Notes: generated by a model from the letters alone, not told the origin. A stretch of 12,334 nt of DNA from JBHIER01 sp046760705 [NCBI: bacterium] (GCA_046760705.1 JBHIER010000043.1:1-12334); one strand, 5' to 3'; shown: positions 1-6,012, counted from the stretch's first letter. Made by a program: numbers and translations.

Positions 1-1546
1 CCACATCCTCTCCCGGGTCTAAGATCCCGTTGTGGTTCAGATCCTCCCCGGCATCCAGTCTACCGTCTCCATCCCGGTCCTCGTTCATGCGCTCCCTCGT
101 CTGCCAGAGGGATTTGGTCATGTAACGGCTGAATTTGACCTCGTAGAAGGTGGCTGGACTCAGAGTGTGGGTCCAGGACAGATTCCAATTGTTGGTGTCG
201 TCCTCGTAGTAGGGCAGATGATCCAGCATGCTGAAGGCGTCCAGCGCATCCGGGTTCCAGGTCCGAGTGTTGGTCTGGGGATCATATATCCACCCGTTGT
301 AGTTCAAATCCTCGCTGTCCAGAACACCGTTGCCGTTGAGATCCTCGCCCTCATCGAGGACGTTGTTGCCGTTCAAATCCTCAGTATCCAGCCGACCGTT
401 TCCGTACCAACCCTGGATGTAGTAAGGATCGTCCGGATTTCTGTACCTATCGTTCAGATCCTCGTAGGTTGTCCTTCTCCAGCGGTTGCTGAATATCTCG
501 TAATCGTCCCAGTTAACCAGACCGCCCAGAGAGATCTTGTAATTGGGGCTGGGCTCATAGGTGAGTTTGCCCTGAAAGGTGTGGGGTTGGGAGTGTTGAT
601 GGGGGAACCGTCCCCGGTCGCTCATCACCTCCCCGGAGAAGAAGAAGTTGACCTCACCAGGAATTTCGGGCAAAAGGTAGGTGGAAATCGGCTCTGGGCC
701 GCCTATGGAGAACTCGTAGTCTTTGAGTTGCTCCCCATCGCCCATGCGTACACCCCACAGATACCATCCCCCGGGGCTTGGATCGTTGGGGAAGTGGTAG
801 TTGGAATTGGCATCCCAGAGGGTGGTCTTGTATCTCAGTTTACCCGAAAACTTGGCTCCTCCCTCTTTGGTGATCAAGTTGACCAGGCCGGACTGAGCGC
901 TGCCGTATTCTGCGTCAAATCCTCCTGTGACCACAGAGATCTCCCCCACCGATAGCTCTGGCACGTCGGTATCGAACCCCCCGAACGAGGGGTCTTCCAC
1001 CTGCATGCCGTCGATCATGTATACCACTTCCCGCTCTCTTCCGCCCCTTATGTGCATATCTCCGCCCGCCACCACCGCCCCTGCTGTCAGAGTCACTGTC
1101 TCCTGAACTTCATCCAAGGCCACATTCTCGATATCCTCGGCGCTATAGACTTGGGTGCTGGCGGTCATGTCCTTCTGGATCATCGGCCGCTCAGCCGTCA
1201 CCGTCACCGCCTCGAACTCTATGACCGTAGGCTCCAGGGCAAAATTGAGGGGAGTGGTCAGATCGACGCTCACCCTCACCGCTCTCTGGGTCAGAGAGTT
1301 GTAGCCCACCATAGATGCCGTCACCGTATACGTACCCGGGGGGATGTTGATGATAAAATACTCACCATTCAGATCGCTGGCCGCCCCCATGGCTGTGCCC
1401 TCAATAACGATATTGACCCCAGGCAAGGGGTCACCTGTGTCTTTATCCTTGACCACACCGGCAATCTTCCCGGTCACCCCGGCAAAGAGAACTCCCGGCA
1501 TCAACATAAGAACCAAAAAGACCAAAAGTACATTCAGTACCCTCAT
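1..1546 (-). CDS. TonB-dependent receptor-like outer membrane protein, N-terminal part (C-terminus beyond window)
   Basis: This is an outer-membrane beta-barrel receptor of the SusC/TonB-dependent family; the substrate is unknown. About 515 residues are visible and the frame runs off the left edge. The start is the ATG at 1546, with a perfect AGGAGG (1555-1560) 8 nt upstream. A signal peptide covers residues 1-22 and ends ...GVLFA before G. Residues ~25-105 are a carboxypeptidase-regulatory-like domain (GVVKDKDTGDPLPGVNIVIEG, GEYFIINIPPGTYTV). Next comes a TVTAERP linker. A plug follows at ~115-220, containing IRGGREREVVYMIDGM and GGFDAEYGSAQSGLVNLITKEGG-like signatures. The barrel begins after that. 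Acidic EF-hand-like loops of the form D-L-N-G-N-G-V-L-D lie at ~384-416 and ~491-515. An in-frame ATG at 1624 could extend the N-terminus by 26 residues but would bury the signal peptide. Family assignment is strong. Confidence 0.9.
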   Translation of the reverse strand, partial: MRVLNVLLVFLVLMLMPGVLFAGVTGKIAGVVKDKDTGDPLPGVNIVIEGTAMGAASDLNGEYFIINIPPGTYTVTASMVGYNSLTQRAVRVSVDLTTPLNFALEPTVIEFEAVTVTAERPMIQKDMTASTQVYSAEDIENVALDEVQETVTLTAGAVVAGGDMHIRGGREREVVYMIDGMQVEDPSFGGFDTDVPELSVGEISVVTGGFDAEYGSAQSGLVNLITKEGGAKFSGKLRYKTTLWDANSNYHFPNDPSPGGWYLWGVRMGDGEQLKDYEFSIGGPEPISTYLLPEIPGEVNFFFSGEVMSDRGRFPHQHSQPHTFQGKLTYEPSPNYKISLGGLVNWDDYEIFSNRWRRTTYEDLNDRYRNPDDPYYIQGWYGNGRLDTEDLNGNNVLDEGEDLNGNGVLDSEDLNYNGWIYDPQTNTRTWNPDALDAFSMLDHLPYYEDDTNNWNLSWTHTLSPATFYEVKFSRYMTKSLWQTRERMNEDRDGDGRLDAGEDLNHNGILDPGEDV

Positions 1547-1740
1547 TCCAAACACCTCCTCTCTCTTCTGTCCCTCACAAAAAGTACCATAACGGTCAAA
1601 CCCTTCAACCCCGCCGTGATTCATTCACATCGTATCAGCACCTCCTCAGTTATCGATCCAGGCCATTTTGAGCCACGCCGTAAAAATGAAAAAATTGGGG
1701 CGAAGAACCCTCTGAAACTCTCCCCTCCTTTCCTTACATA

Positions 1741-1900
1741 GTGTCTGTCCGGAAATAGCTGTTTTTCCGAACCATGTTCTGAATTTGACCCTGAACCAGG
1801 TCCTGAACTTGTTTCAGGATCTCCGATTTCGGAATCTCCCGCTCAGAACAACGAGATTCCGGCCCAAAAACACGCCGCAATGACAGGTGGGGACAGACAC
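1741..1900. mobile_element. 160-bp MITE-like element with terminal inverted repeats and 6-bp target duplication
   Basis: The ends are perfect 10-bp inverted repeats, GTGTCTGTCC at 1741-1750 and GGACAGACAC at 1891-1900. Both are flanked directly by the direct repeat TACATA (1735-1740 and 1901-1906), as a target-site duplication would be. Because TACATA contains TA, a TA-only duplication (IS630/mariner style) is also possible. Inside there are three hairpins: CGGAAA/TTTCCG (1750-1755 with 1764-1769), TCCTGAA/TTCAGGA (1801-1807 with 1813-1819) and GGAATCTC/GAGATTCC (1831-1838 with 1853-1860). There is no transposase, so any movement would need one in trans. Its parent element is not recognised. 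Confidence 0.65.
1801..1819. repeat. Palindromic CCTGAACTTGYTTCAGG repeat, copy 1
   Basis: A 7-bp stem with the loop CTTGT lies inside the MITE-like element. The core is shared with a second copy at 6203-6223, followed by TCT in both places. The nearby string CCGCTCAGAAC (1839-1849) also recurs next to the second copy (6120-6130). This points to one dispersed palindromic repeat family in the genome. Confidence 0.55.
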
Positions 1901-2083
1901 TACATAGAATCGCAGCGTACCCTCCGGGAGGGAAGCAAACACTATGCCACAGGTGAAAGTTTTTTCGTCTCAGCAAGCCTGAAATCACTCTGACAGCACC
2001 ATTTCGTGAAGGTTGAAAAGAGATATCAGTTATGGGCTCAACTTCGCATAGTCCCTTTCACGTCTCGTCCTTGCAATCATTTA

Positions 2084-2112
2084 AATGTAGCACTTTTGGG
2101 GATTTTTGTCAA
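2084..2112 (-). promoter_or_regulatory. Near-consensus sigma-70 promoter reading towards the TonB-dependent receptor
   Basis: On the minus strand the -35 box is TTGACA (2112-2107) and the -10 box is TACATT (2089-2084), separated by exactly 17 nt. Upstream of the -35 box is an A/T tract (about 2113-2155, with runs of A and T) that resembles an UP element and stands out from the GC-richer surroundings. The expected transcription start is near 2077. The only downstream gene is the receptor at 1546, so the leader would be about 530 nt. Activity is inferred from sequence alone. Confidence 0.65.
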
Positions 2113-2418
2113 CCATTTTTTTCAGTTTTTTGAGATTTTTAAAAAAATCTTTACAAGTTTACCAGGTGGATGGAGGAATATTAGGATAATCCCCTGAAAA
2201 TTAAACACTTAATTCAAAAAGATACTTCTCGCGCCCCCTTCCCCCTGGCCCCTCTTCCACACCCCTGACCGGGAACCCTGCGAAGGATGCAGAGGTTTGC
2301 CCACAATTCATGCAAAGGTTTGCACGACTTGAGCCTGGATTGAGGCCACCGACCTTGAAGTGGAGGCAGGACCAGGTGCTTCTCACCGAGTCCCATACGC
2401 TTGGCGATGTCCAGACGG
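2113..2418. other. Gene-free stretch: A/T-rich tract and degenerate sequence
   Basis: Positions 2113-2215 are strongly A/T-rich, with a weak A/T hairpin near 2198-2215. From 2220 to 2418 no protein family could be recognised in any frame. The stretch 2220-2275 is C-rich on the plus strand and of low complexity. It follows the PhoU fragment in the direction of transcription and may be decayed coding sequence, but nothing identifiable remains apart from the short repeat at 2287-2323. Confidence 0.4.
2287..2323. repeat. Pair of 14-bp direct repeats ATGCARAGGTTTGC
   Basis: ATGCAGAGGTTTGC (2287-2300) and ATGCAAAGGTTTGC (2310-2323) differ at one base and sit 23 nt apart. The second copy contains the palindrome TGCAAA-GG-TTTGCA. 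The role is unknown; it could be an operator-like site or part of a dispersed repeat. Confidence 0.4.
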
Positions 2419-2541
2419 CTAATATTTTGACACATTGATCTCTTCCATAGTACCTGTCACCAGAAAAACGATTCGCTCACAGATATTGGTGACACGATCG
2501 GCCCTGGATATATCACGGGACTTGAGGGCCTCAACAGAGCC
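2419..2541 (-). pseudogene. PhoU C-terminal fragment (pseudogene remnant)
   Basis: In the frame ending at the TAG of 2419-2421 the translation reads about 40 residues. These include RVTNICERIVFLVTGTMEEI, which is the conserved last helix of PhoU-type phosphate-uptake regulators (compare the D-H/R-x-T-N-I-x-E-x-x-x-x-L-V-x-G pattern). Normal PhoU is about 220 residues with two PhoU repeats; only this last helix is left. The helix start L-E-R-x-A-D appears collapsed to S-R-A-D. No start codon or ribosome site belongs to it, and upstream the same frame runs into the transporter fragment. It is certainly not a complete gene. The family assignment rests on one short motif and is fairly good. Confidence 0.6.
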
Positions 2542-2647
2542 ATGTATGGCCAGCGTGGGCAGGAAAATGGGGGGCAAAGATGGCCCATTTGGCCAAGCTG
2601 CTGCCGATGAAGATATTCACCGCTGAGACCAGCAGCTTGCAGGCCCG
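2542..2647 (-). pseudogene. AbgT-family-like transporter fragment, frameshifted (pseudogene remnant)
   Basis: The minus strand reads LLVSAVNIFIGSSLAKWAIF-A-P. It then continues one frame over, after the six-C run at about 2564-2569, as I-F-L-P-T-L-A-I-H-G. Together these resemble the AbgT (aminobenzoyl-glutamate) transporter signature N-L-F-I-x-S-x-S-A-K-W-A-x-x-A-P-I-F-V-P-M. Only about 35 of ~500 residues remain. A TAG stop sits just upstream in the same frame, and one inserted C breaks the frame. It joins the PhoU scrap directly, so a deletion probably fused two unrelated genes. The match was recalled from family knowledge, not searched. Confidence 0.5.
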
Positions 2648-2724
2648 CTATGGATGGAAGGACGGCAATCCCGGCATTAGATAAGGAAAGAAATCGCCAC
2701 CGTCAGAAAACAGATGCCCCCAGG

Positions 2725-2963
2725 TCATCCCTCCTCGACGTGTTTCTCCAAATAAGCAATGGCATCTCCCACGTGCTCATCTGATCGGCCTCCTCGTCGG
2801 GAATCTCGATGTCAAACTCCTCTTCAAAGGCCATGACCAGCTCCACCGTATCCAGGGAATCTGCACCCAGGTCATCGATGAAGGATGCCTCGGGTCTCAC
2901 CTCCTCAGGGCTAATGCCCAACTGCTCCACAATGAGGTCCCTAACTCTCTGTTGTATGGACAT
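2725..2963 (-). CDS. acpP: Acyl carrier protein, interrupted by a one-base deletion
   Basis: ACP carries growing acyl chains on a 4'-phosphopantetheine arm in cytoplasmic fatty-acid synthesis. The frame from the ATG at 2963 gives [20 protein letters not shown] and then [21 protein letters not shown], with the attachment serine in the D-S-L motif. Near 2771-2774 one base is missing. The original frame turns to nonsense, while the next frame gives [15 protein letters not shown] and a TGA at 2725-2727. From start to stop the span is 239 nt, one short of the 240 needed for a 79-residue ACP. Read unshifted, the protein gains a foreign C-terminus ending near 2703. An AGGGG lies about 10 nt upstream of the start. 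This may be a sequencing error, or a dying copy, since ACP is normally essential. Confidence 0.85.
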
Positions 2964-2986
2964 CTCTCTCATCCCCTTGGTAATTG

Positions 2987-3049
2987 GAGGACTGGAGTAC
3001 TGGAGTGATGGGGCAACCAATACTCCATTACTCCAGTTTAACAGTCCTC
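2987..3049. repeat. Long imperfect hairpin built from ACTGGAGT units
   Basis: The left arm holds GAGGACTG (2987-2994) and the exact tandem ACTGGAGT-ACTGGAGT (2991-3006). The right arm holds ACTCCATT-ACTCCAGT (3022-3037) and CAGTCCTC (3042-3049). The arms pair over most of their length around a short loop near 3011-3016. It sits between the DUF192 gene and acpP. No T-run follows on either strand, so a simple intrinsic terminator is unlikely. Confidence 0.55.
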
Positions 3050-3109
3050 ACATCACCATGCCGGGTCCACAAATCCTGAGCGTTGCTGACTCACTTTCGC
3101 TTATTGGAA

Positions 3110-3610
3110 TCAAAATTCCACTCGGTCCCTCACCCGGACACCGTTACGTTCAAACCACCCTCGATTCATCTCCAGAGCGTACTGCACTGGCACAGGCGAG
3201 AGGTACCTTCTCTCTTCGTCCAAGGGCTCCATCTGCTGGATGGACACAATCACCCCGTTGCGGTCGATGAAGGCGATGTCCAGAGGCATGAATGTGTTCC
3301 TCATCCAGAAGCTGAGGATTTGCTCATACGGATAGACAAAGAGCATGCCCTGATTTTCTGGCAGAGCTTCGCGGAACATGAGTCCCTGCTCTAAGGTCTC
3401 TGGGGTTTGGGCCACCTCCACCCAGACCTCCACGCCACCCACTTTGATGCGAGCTAAACCGTTCTCGGAGACAGCGCCTTTCTCATGGCGGCTGCCATCT
3501 TTAAGCACAGACTCTTTAAGCTTCATCTCCTCCGGGGACTGACCGCAGACCAACAAACCCGACAGACCCCATAAAAAAAAGCTCAACCTGCAAATGGATG
3601 GGCGCATCAT
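3110..3610 (-). CDS. DUF192 family exported protein
   Basis: A 166-residue protein. Residues 1-22 form an export signal (two arginines, then L-S-F-F-L-W-G-L-S-G-L-L-V-C). Cys22 could be a lipobox cysteine, but the preceding Val is atypical, so lipoprotein status is uncertain. Residues ~52-164 are the DUF192 (PF02643) domain, with the hallmark T-x-E-x-x-x-G-L-M-F-R and FWMRNTFMPLDIAFID near residues 100-120 and Y-A-L-E-M-N-x-G-W-F near the end. Family members are small periplasmic or secreted beta-sandwich proteins with no established reaction. Two ATGs in tandem (3610 and 3607) could start it, and no strong Shine-Dalgarno precedes either. The gene stands alone, 158 nt after the preceding operon and ~150 nt before acpP. 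Confidence 0.85.
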   Translation of the reverse strand: MMRPSICRLSFFLWGLSGLLVCGQSPEEMKLKESVLKDGSRHEKGAVSENGLARIKVGGVEVWVEVAQTPETLEQGLMFREALPENQGMLFVYPYEQILSFWMRNTFMPLDIAFIDRNGVIVSIQQMEPLDEERRYLSPVPVQYALEMNRGWFERNGVRVRDRVEF

Positions 3611-3689
3611 TTTTGTTCACGCTCAACGCTTCTTTAGAATTGATATGAAACTCGGCTGAGGCAGCCAGTGGTGTCCGGGAAGTGGGAGA

Positions 3690-3718
3690 GGTTGCCGACA
3701 CCTTTGTCAATGGCAACC
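3690..3718. repeat. 7-bp inverted repeat GGTTGCC...GGCAACC upstream of the DUF192 gene
   Basis: GGTTGCC (3690-3696) and GGCAACC (3712-3718) form a perfect 7-bp stem with a 15-nt loop. The minus strand of the loop contains TTGACA (3710-3705), a possible -35 box towards the DUF192 gene, but no good -10 box follows at the right spacing. It may be an operator or a weak terminator without a T-run. Confidence 0.35.
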
Positions 3719-3768
3719 TAGGCGCATCCCATAGACCGTTTCCCCAAAAAATATTGCATCGGGTACAA

Positions 3769-4119
3769 TCAAGCCTCCCGGTCCTCCATCACCGAGGAAT
3801 ACGTTCGGGTGATATCGAGGCGCAAGTCGTCCTCTCCTGTTGCGTCATAAGGATTTTCCAGTTCTTCCTGGATGTTGTCCAGGCTCACCAATACAATACT
3901 GTACAAAACACCCACACCATAGCCGACCACATAATGTGATTGAAGAGCAAGGTGGGCAAGCTTATGGCTGCCATCGAAGACCTTCTCGAGCACACAGACA
4001 AAGGAGTCTCCGACCAGCACCTCCAGATCGTTTCTCAGGAGTGCCGGCAGGCAGATGAAAAAGGCGCCGGAGTCCGTATGCACAGGCGCACTGACTCTTG
4101 GGGTGGCATCAAGTTCCAT
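3769..4119 (-). CDS. Hypothetical protein with bestrophin-like C-terminal motif
   Basis: A 116-residue protein that starts 3 nt after the stop of the zinc-ribbon gene, so it is probably co-translated with it. The N-terminal half is not recognised. Residues ~67-85 (HYVVGYGVGVLYSIVLVSL) look like one membrane segment. Right after it comes I-Q-E-E-L-E-N-P-Y-D...D-D-L-R-L-D. This closely resembles the conserved I-x-E-E-L-E-D-P-F-G-x-D-x-N-D-L-P-L-D signature after the last membrane helix of bestrophin-type anion channels. True bestrophins are about 300 residues with several membrane helices, so this is either a short relative, a fragment, or convergence. Codon usage looks normal and the operon position supports a real gene. 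No function is assigned. Confidence 0.6.
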   Translation of the reverse strand: MELDATPRVSAPVHTDSGAFFICLPALLRNDLEVLVGDSFVCVLEKVFDGSHKLAHLALQSHYVVGYGVGVLYSIVLVSLDNIQEELENPYDATGEDDLRLDITRTYSSVMEDREA

Positions 4120-4122
4120 CTC

Positions 4123-4314
4123 TCAGAGCTTCGCTCCACACTTCCCGCAGAACTGGAAGTCCTCAGGCAAGTACTTCGTCTCGCATCTGGGACAGGATTT
4201 CGCCGGCGCTCCCCAGAGATATTCATAGTCATAGGCCTTGCCTCGAGCTGCCAGCGTCCTGAATTTCTTGGTATCGGCTGGCCTTTTTTCGAGGAAGGCC
4301 TCAGCGTCGTTCAT
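4123..4314 (-). CDS. Small zinc-ribbon protein
   Basis: A 63-residue protein whose start overlaps the stop of the GreA-type gene by four bases (ATGA, 4311-4314), showing translational coupling. The C-terminal third is a treble-clef or zinc-ribbon motif: Cys41-P-R-Cys44, then 11 residues, then Cys56-G-K-Cys59, ending G-A-K-L. The N-terminal ~38 residues are charged and unassigned. Such double-CxxC ribbons bind one zinc ion and usually mediate nucleic-acid or protein contacts. Coupling to a transcript-cleavage factor suggests, but does not show, a role near RNA polymerase. Confidence 0.75.
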   Translation of the reverse strand: MNDAEAFLEKRPADTKKFRTLAARGKAYDYEYLWGAPAKSCPRCETKYLPEDFQFCGKCGAKL

Positions 4315-4793
4315 CCCTCGTCATACGAGATTTCCAGGACCTCATATCTGATCAATCCGGCCGGAACCTTCACCTCCAAGCGGTCCCCGGCTCTTCGGCC
4401 CAGAAGGGCCTGCCCCAGAGGGGATGCGACCGAAGCCGCATCTTCGTGCAGAGTCGTCTCGCCTTCACCCACCAGCCGAAACACCTCCACCTCCCTTGTA
4501 TTTATGTTCTTCACGGTCACCCTGGCCCCGAAAGCGGCACTGTCAAGAGATCTCTGGCAGGGGTCAATCACCTGGGCCTGGGCCAGCCACTGCTCGAGTT
4601 CTCCGATCCGCCTCTCCAGGAGCCGGATCTCGCCTCTGGCCGCCTCGAAGTCGCCGCTGTCACTGATGTCGCCGTGCCCTCTGGCCTCTCCCAGAGCGCG
4701 CTCCAGCCGCTCCATCTCCACGGTCTTCATCCGCTCCAGCTTCTCTCTGAGCTTATTGTACCCTTCCCTCGAGATCGGTCTTCTTCTGGTCAT
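4311..4793 (-). CDS. greA: Transcription elongation factor of the GreA/GreB family
   Basis: A 160-residue protein, the usual GreA/GreB length. Residues 1-77 form the antiparallel coiled coil that enters the RNA polymerase secondary channel. The tip reads G-D42-I-S-D45-S-G-D-F-E-A-A, matching E. coli GreA D41 and E44, with the second acid an Asp here. These acids hold the metal ion used for cleaving backtracked RNA. Residues ~80-158 are the FKBP-like C-terminal domain (F-G-A-R-V-T-V, S-P-L-G-Q-A-L-L-G-R-R-A-G-D). The final segment (L-I-R-Y-E-V-L-E-I) is typical. A GGAGGAAGG lies about 10 nt before the ATG. The gene follows the dehydrogenase by 60 nt. GreA versus GreB cannot be settled by eye. 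Confidence 0.88.
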   Translation of the reverse strand: MTRRRPISREGYNKLREKLERMKTVEMERLERALGEARGHGDISDSGDFEAARGEIRLLERRIGELEQWLAQAQVIDPCQRSLDSAAFGARVTVKNINTREVEVFRLVGEGETTLHEDAASVASPLGQALLGRRAGDRLEVKVPAGLIRYEVLEISYDEG

Positions 4794-4853
4794 CTGTCCG
4801 CACCTTCCTCCCTCGCCTCTGTTCTGACGGGCTCTCGGTCTCCATCCGTTCGC

Positions 4854-5972
4854 TCAGCCGAGCTTCCGGGCGACCTCTTCGGCCACCTTTAGGGTCGTCG
4901 ATGTTCCGCCCATGTCGTACGTCTTCACCTGCCCCTCCTCGATCACCTCGGCGATGGCCAATTCGAGACGCCGGGCAGCATCGGTCTCACCCAGATGATC
5001 TAACATAAGCTTTGTGGCCAGAAGCATAGCCATAGGGTTGACCTTGTACTGACCGGCATATTTCGGGGCCGAGCCGTGCGTCGGCTCGAAGATGGCATAG
5101 TGGTCACCGATGTTGGCCGCCGAGGCGAACCCGAGCCCGCCGACGAGCTGTCCGCACAGATCGGAGATGATGTCACCAAACATGTTGGAGGTGACCAGCA
5201 CCCCGTAATCTTGAGGATTCTTGATGAGCCACATGGCCATGGCGTCGACGTTCGTCTCCCACAGTGCGATGCCCGGATACTCCTGGGCTATCTTGCGGGC
5301 CTCCCGAACCATCAACCCGCTCGTCTCCCGAATGACGTTCGGCTTCTCAACTACGGTGACCGACTCTCTGTTATACTTTTTGGCGTACTCGAAAGCCGAT
5401 CGAACGATCCGTTGACAGCCCCTTCTGGTGAAAATTCTGCAGGAGACGGCGATCTCTTCAAGAGGGACCTGAGTGAACGGTTTCATCTTGGGATGCGCGC
5501 TCAAGGCGTCCATAACACCCTGGGGCAGGGGATGAAACTCCACCCCGCTGTACAACCCCTCCGTGTTCTCCCGAAAGACGACAATGTCAACATCGTCCCG
5601 GTAGTTGAGAGGATTGCCCGGATAAGCCTTGCACGGCCGCATGTTTGTGTAGAGATCGAACATCTGCCGGAGGGCAACGATGGGGCTGTAATAGGTGTAC
5701 CCTCTGTTCTGCAGTTCCGGGGCCAGCTCTCTCTCTGCCTCCTCCTTCGGTTTCGAAGTGATCGCCCCGAAGAGGCAGCAGTCCGTCCTCTTCAGCAGCT
5801 CGATGGTCCGCTCAGGGAGCGGATTGCCTTCGCTGCACCAGAACTCCCAGCCCACATCACCGTGAATATATTCGGCCTCGAGCCCGATGGCGTCGAGGAC
5901 AATCCTGGCCGCCTCCATAACATCCTTTCCCGTCCCATCACCAGGGAGCCAGGCAATTTTGTGCGTAGCCAT
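4854..5972 (-). CDS. Isocitrate/isopropylmalate dehydrogenase family protein, probably isocitrate dehydrogenase
   Basis: A 372-residue beta-decarboxylating dehydrogenase. Visible motifs are L-P-G-D-G-T-G (9-15), RENTEGLYSGVEF (134-146, isocitrate-type), K210 in V-E-K-P-N-V (the catalytic lysine position), D243, D267 and D271 for Mg-isocitrate, and the coenzyme loop H-G-S-A-P-K304-Y305-A-G followed by K-V311-N-P. K-Y-V at these sites, plus Y352, resemble the NADP-binding set of E. coli Icd (K344, Y345, V351, Y391), but the R395 equivalent is absent. Homoisocitrate dehydrogenases also have G-S-A-P-K-Y, so substrate and coenzyme remain open. The ATG is preceded by a strong GGAGGTGA (5976-5983). 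It leads an operon with the GreA-type, zinc-ribbon and bestrophin-like genes. Confidence 0.87.
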   Translation of the reverse strand: MATHKIAWLPGDGTGKDVMEAARIVLDAIGLEAEYIHGDVGWEFWCSEGNPLPERTIELLKRTDCCLFGAITSKPKEEAERELAPELQNRGYTYYSPIVALRQMFDLYTNMRPCKAYPGNPLNYRDDVDIVVFRENTEGLYSGVEFHPLPQGVMDALSAHPKMKPFTQVPLEEIAVSCRIFTRRGCQRIVRSAFEYAKKYNRESVTVVEKPNVIRETSGLMVREARKIAQEYPGIALWETNVDAMAMWLIKNPQDYGVLVTSNMFGDIISDLCGQLVGGLGFASAANIGDHYAIFEPTHGSAPKYAGQYKVNPMAMLLATKLMLDHLGETDAARRLELAIAEVIEEGQVKTYDMGGTSTTLKVAEEVARKLG

Positions 5973-6012
5973 ACATCACCTCCGATATTCGACAAGCTCG
6001 GTCTCCAGGCTC

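Larger units (their letters stand above)
1547..2083 (-). other. Long gene-free leader upstream of the TonB-dependent receptor
   Basis: No convincing gene lies in these 537 bases. If the promoter at 2084-2112 is used, this is a ~530-nt 5' untranslated leader of the receptor gene. It contains the MITE-like element (1741-1900). It also has short complementary segments: GTGAAAG at 2056-2062 on the transcribed strand can pair with either 2005-2012 or 1953-1959, and ACTATGC (2046-2052) matches 1941-1947. A Shine-Dalgarno sequence at 1639-1647 precedes an ATG-TGA start-stop pair. I looked for cobalamin, TPP, SAM and c-di-GMP riboswitch cores and recognised none. Confidence 0.5.

Noticed and set aside
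32-955. Long plus-strand open frame of 307 codons
   Set aside because: It is the mirror of the TonB-dependent receptor; the minus-strand frame has a signal peptide, plug motifs and a perfect ribosome site, while the plus frame has no recognisable motif.
1920-1932. CCCTCCGGGAGGG palindrome as a terminator
   Set aside because: The stem is too short once a real loop is allowed, and no T-run follows on either strand.
1734-1988. Minus-strand 84-codon frame over the MITE-like element
   Set aside because: Its translation is the typical product of reading through palindromic intergenic repeats; no ribosome site or family.
2201-2435. Two overlapping minus-strand frames of 61 and 73 codons
   Set aside because: Low-complexity Gly/Arg-rich tails after the PhoU stop codon, without family resemblance or ribosome sites.
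3940-4827. Plus-strand open frame of 295 codons across the GreA, zinc-ribbon and hypothetical genes
   Set aside because: Low-complexity Ser/Arg/Pro-rich translation opposite three coupled genes, two of which have clear family motifs.
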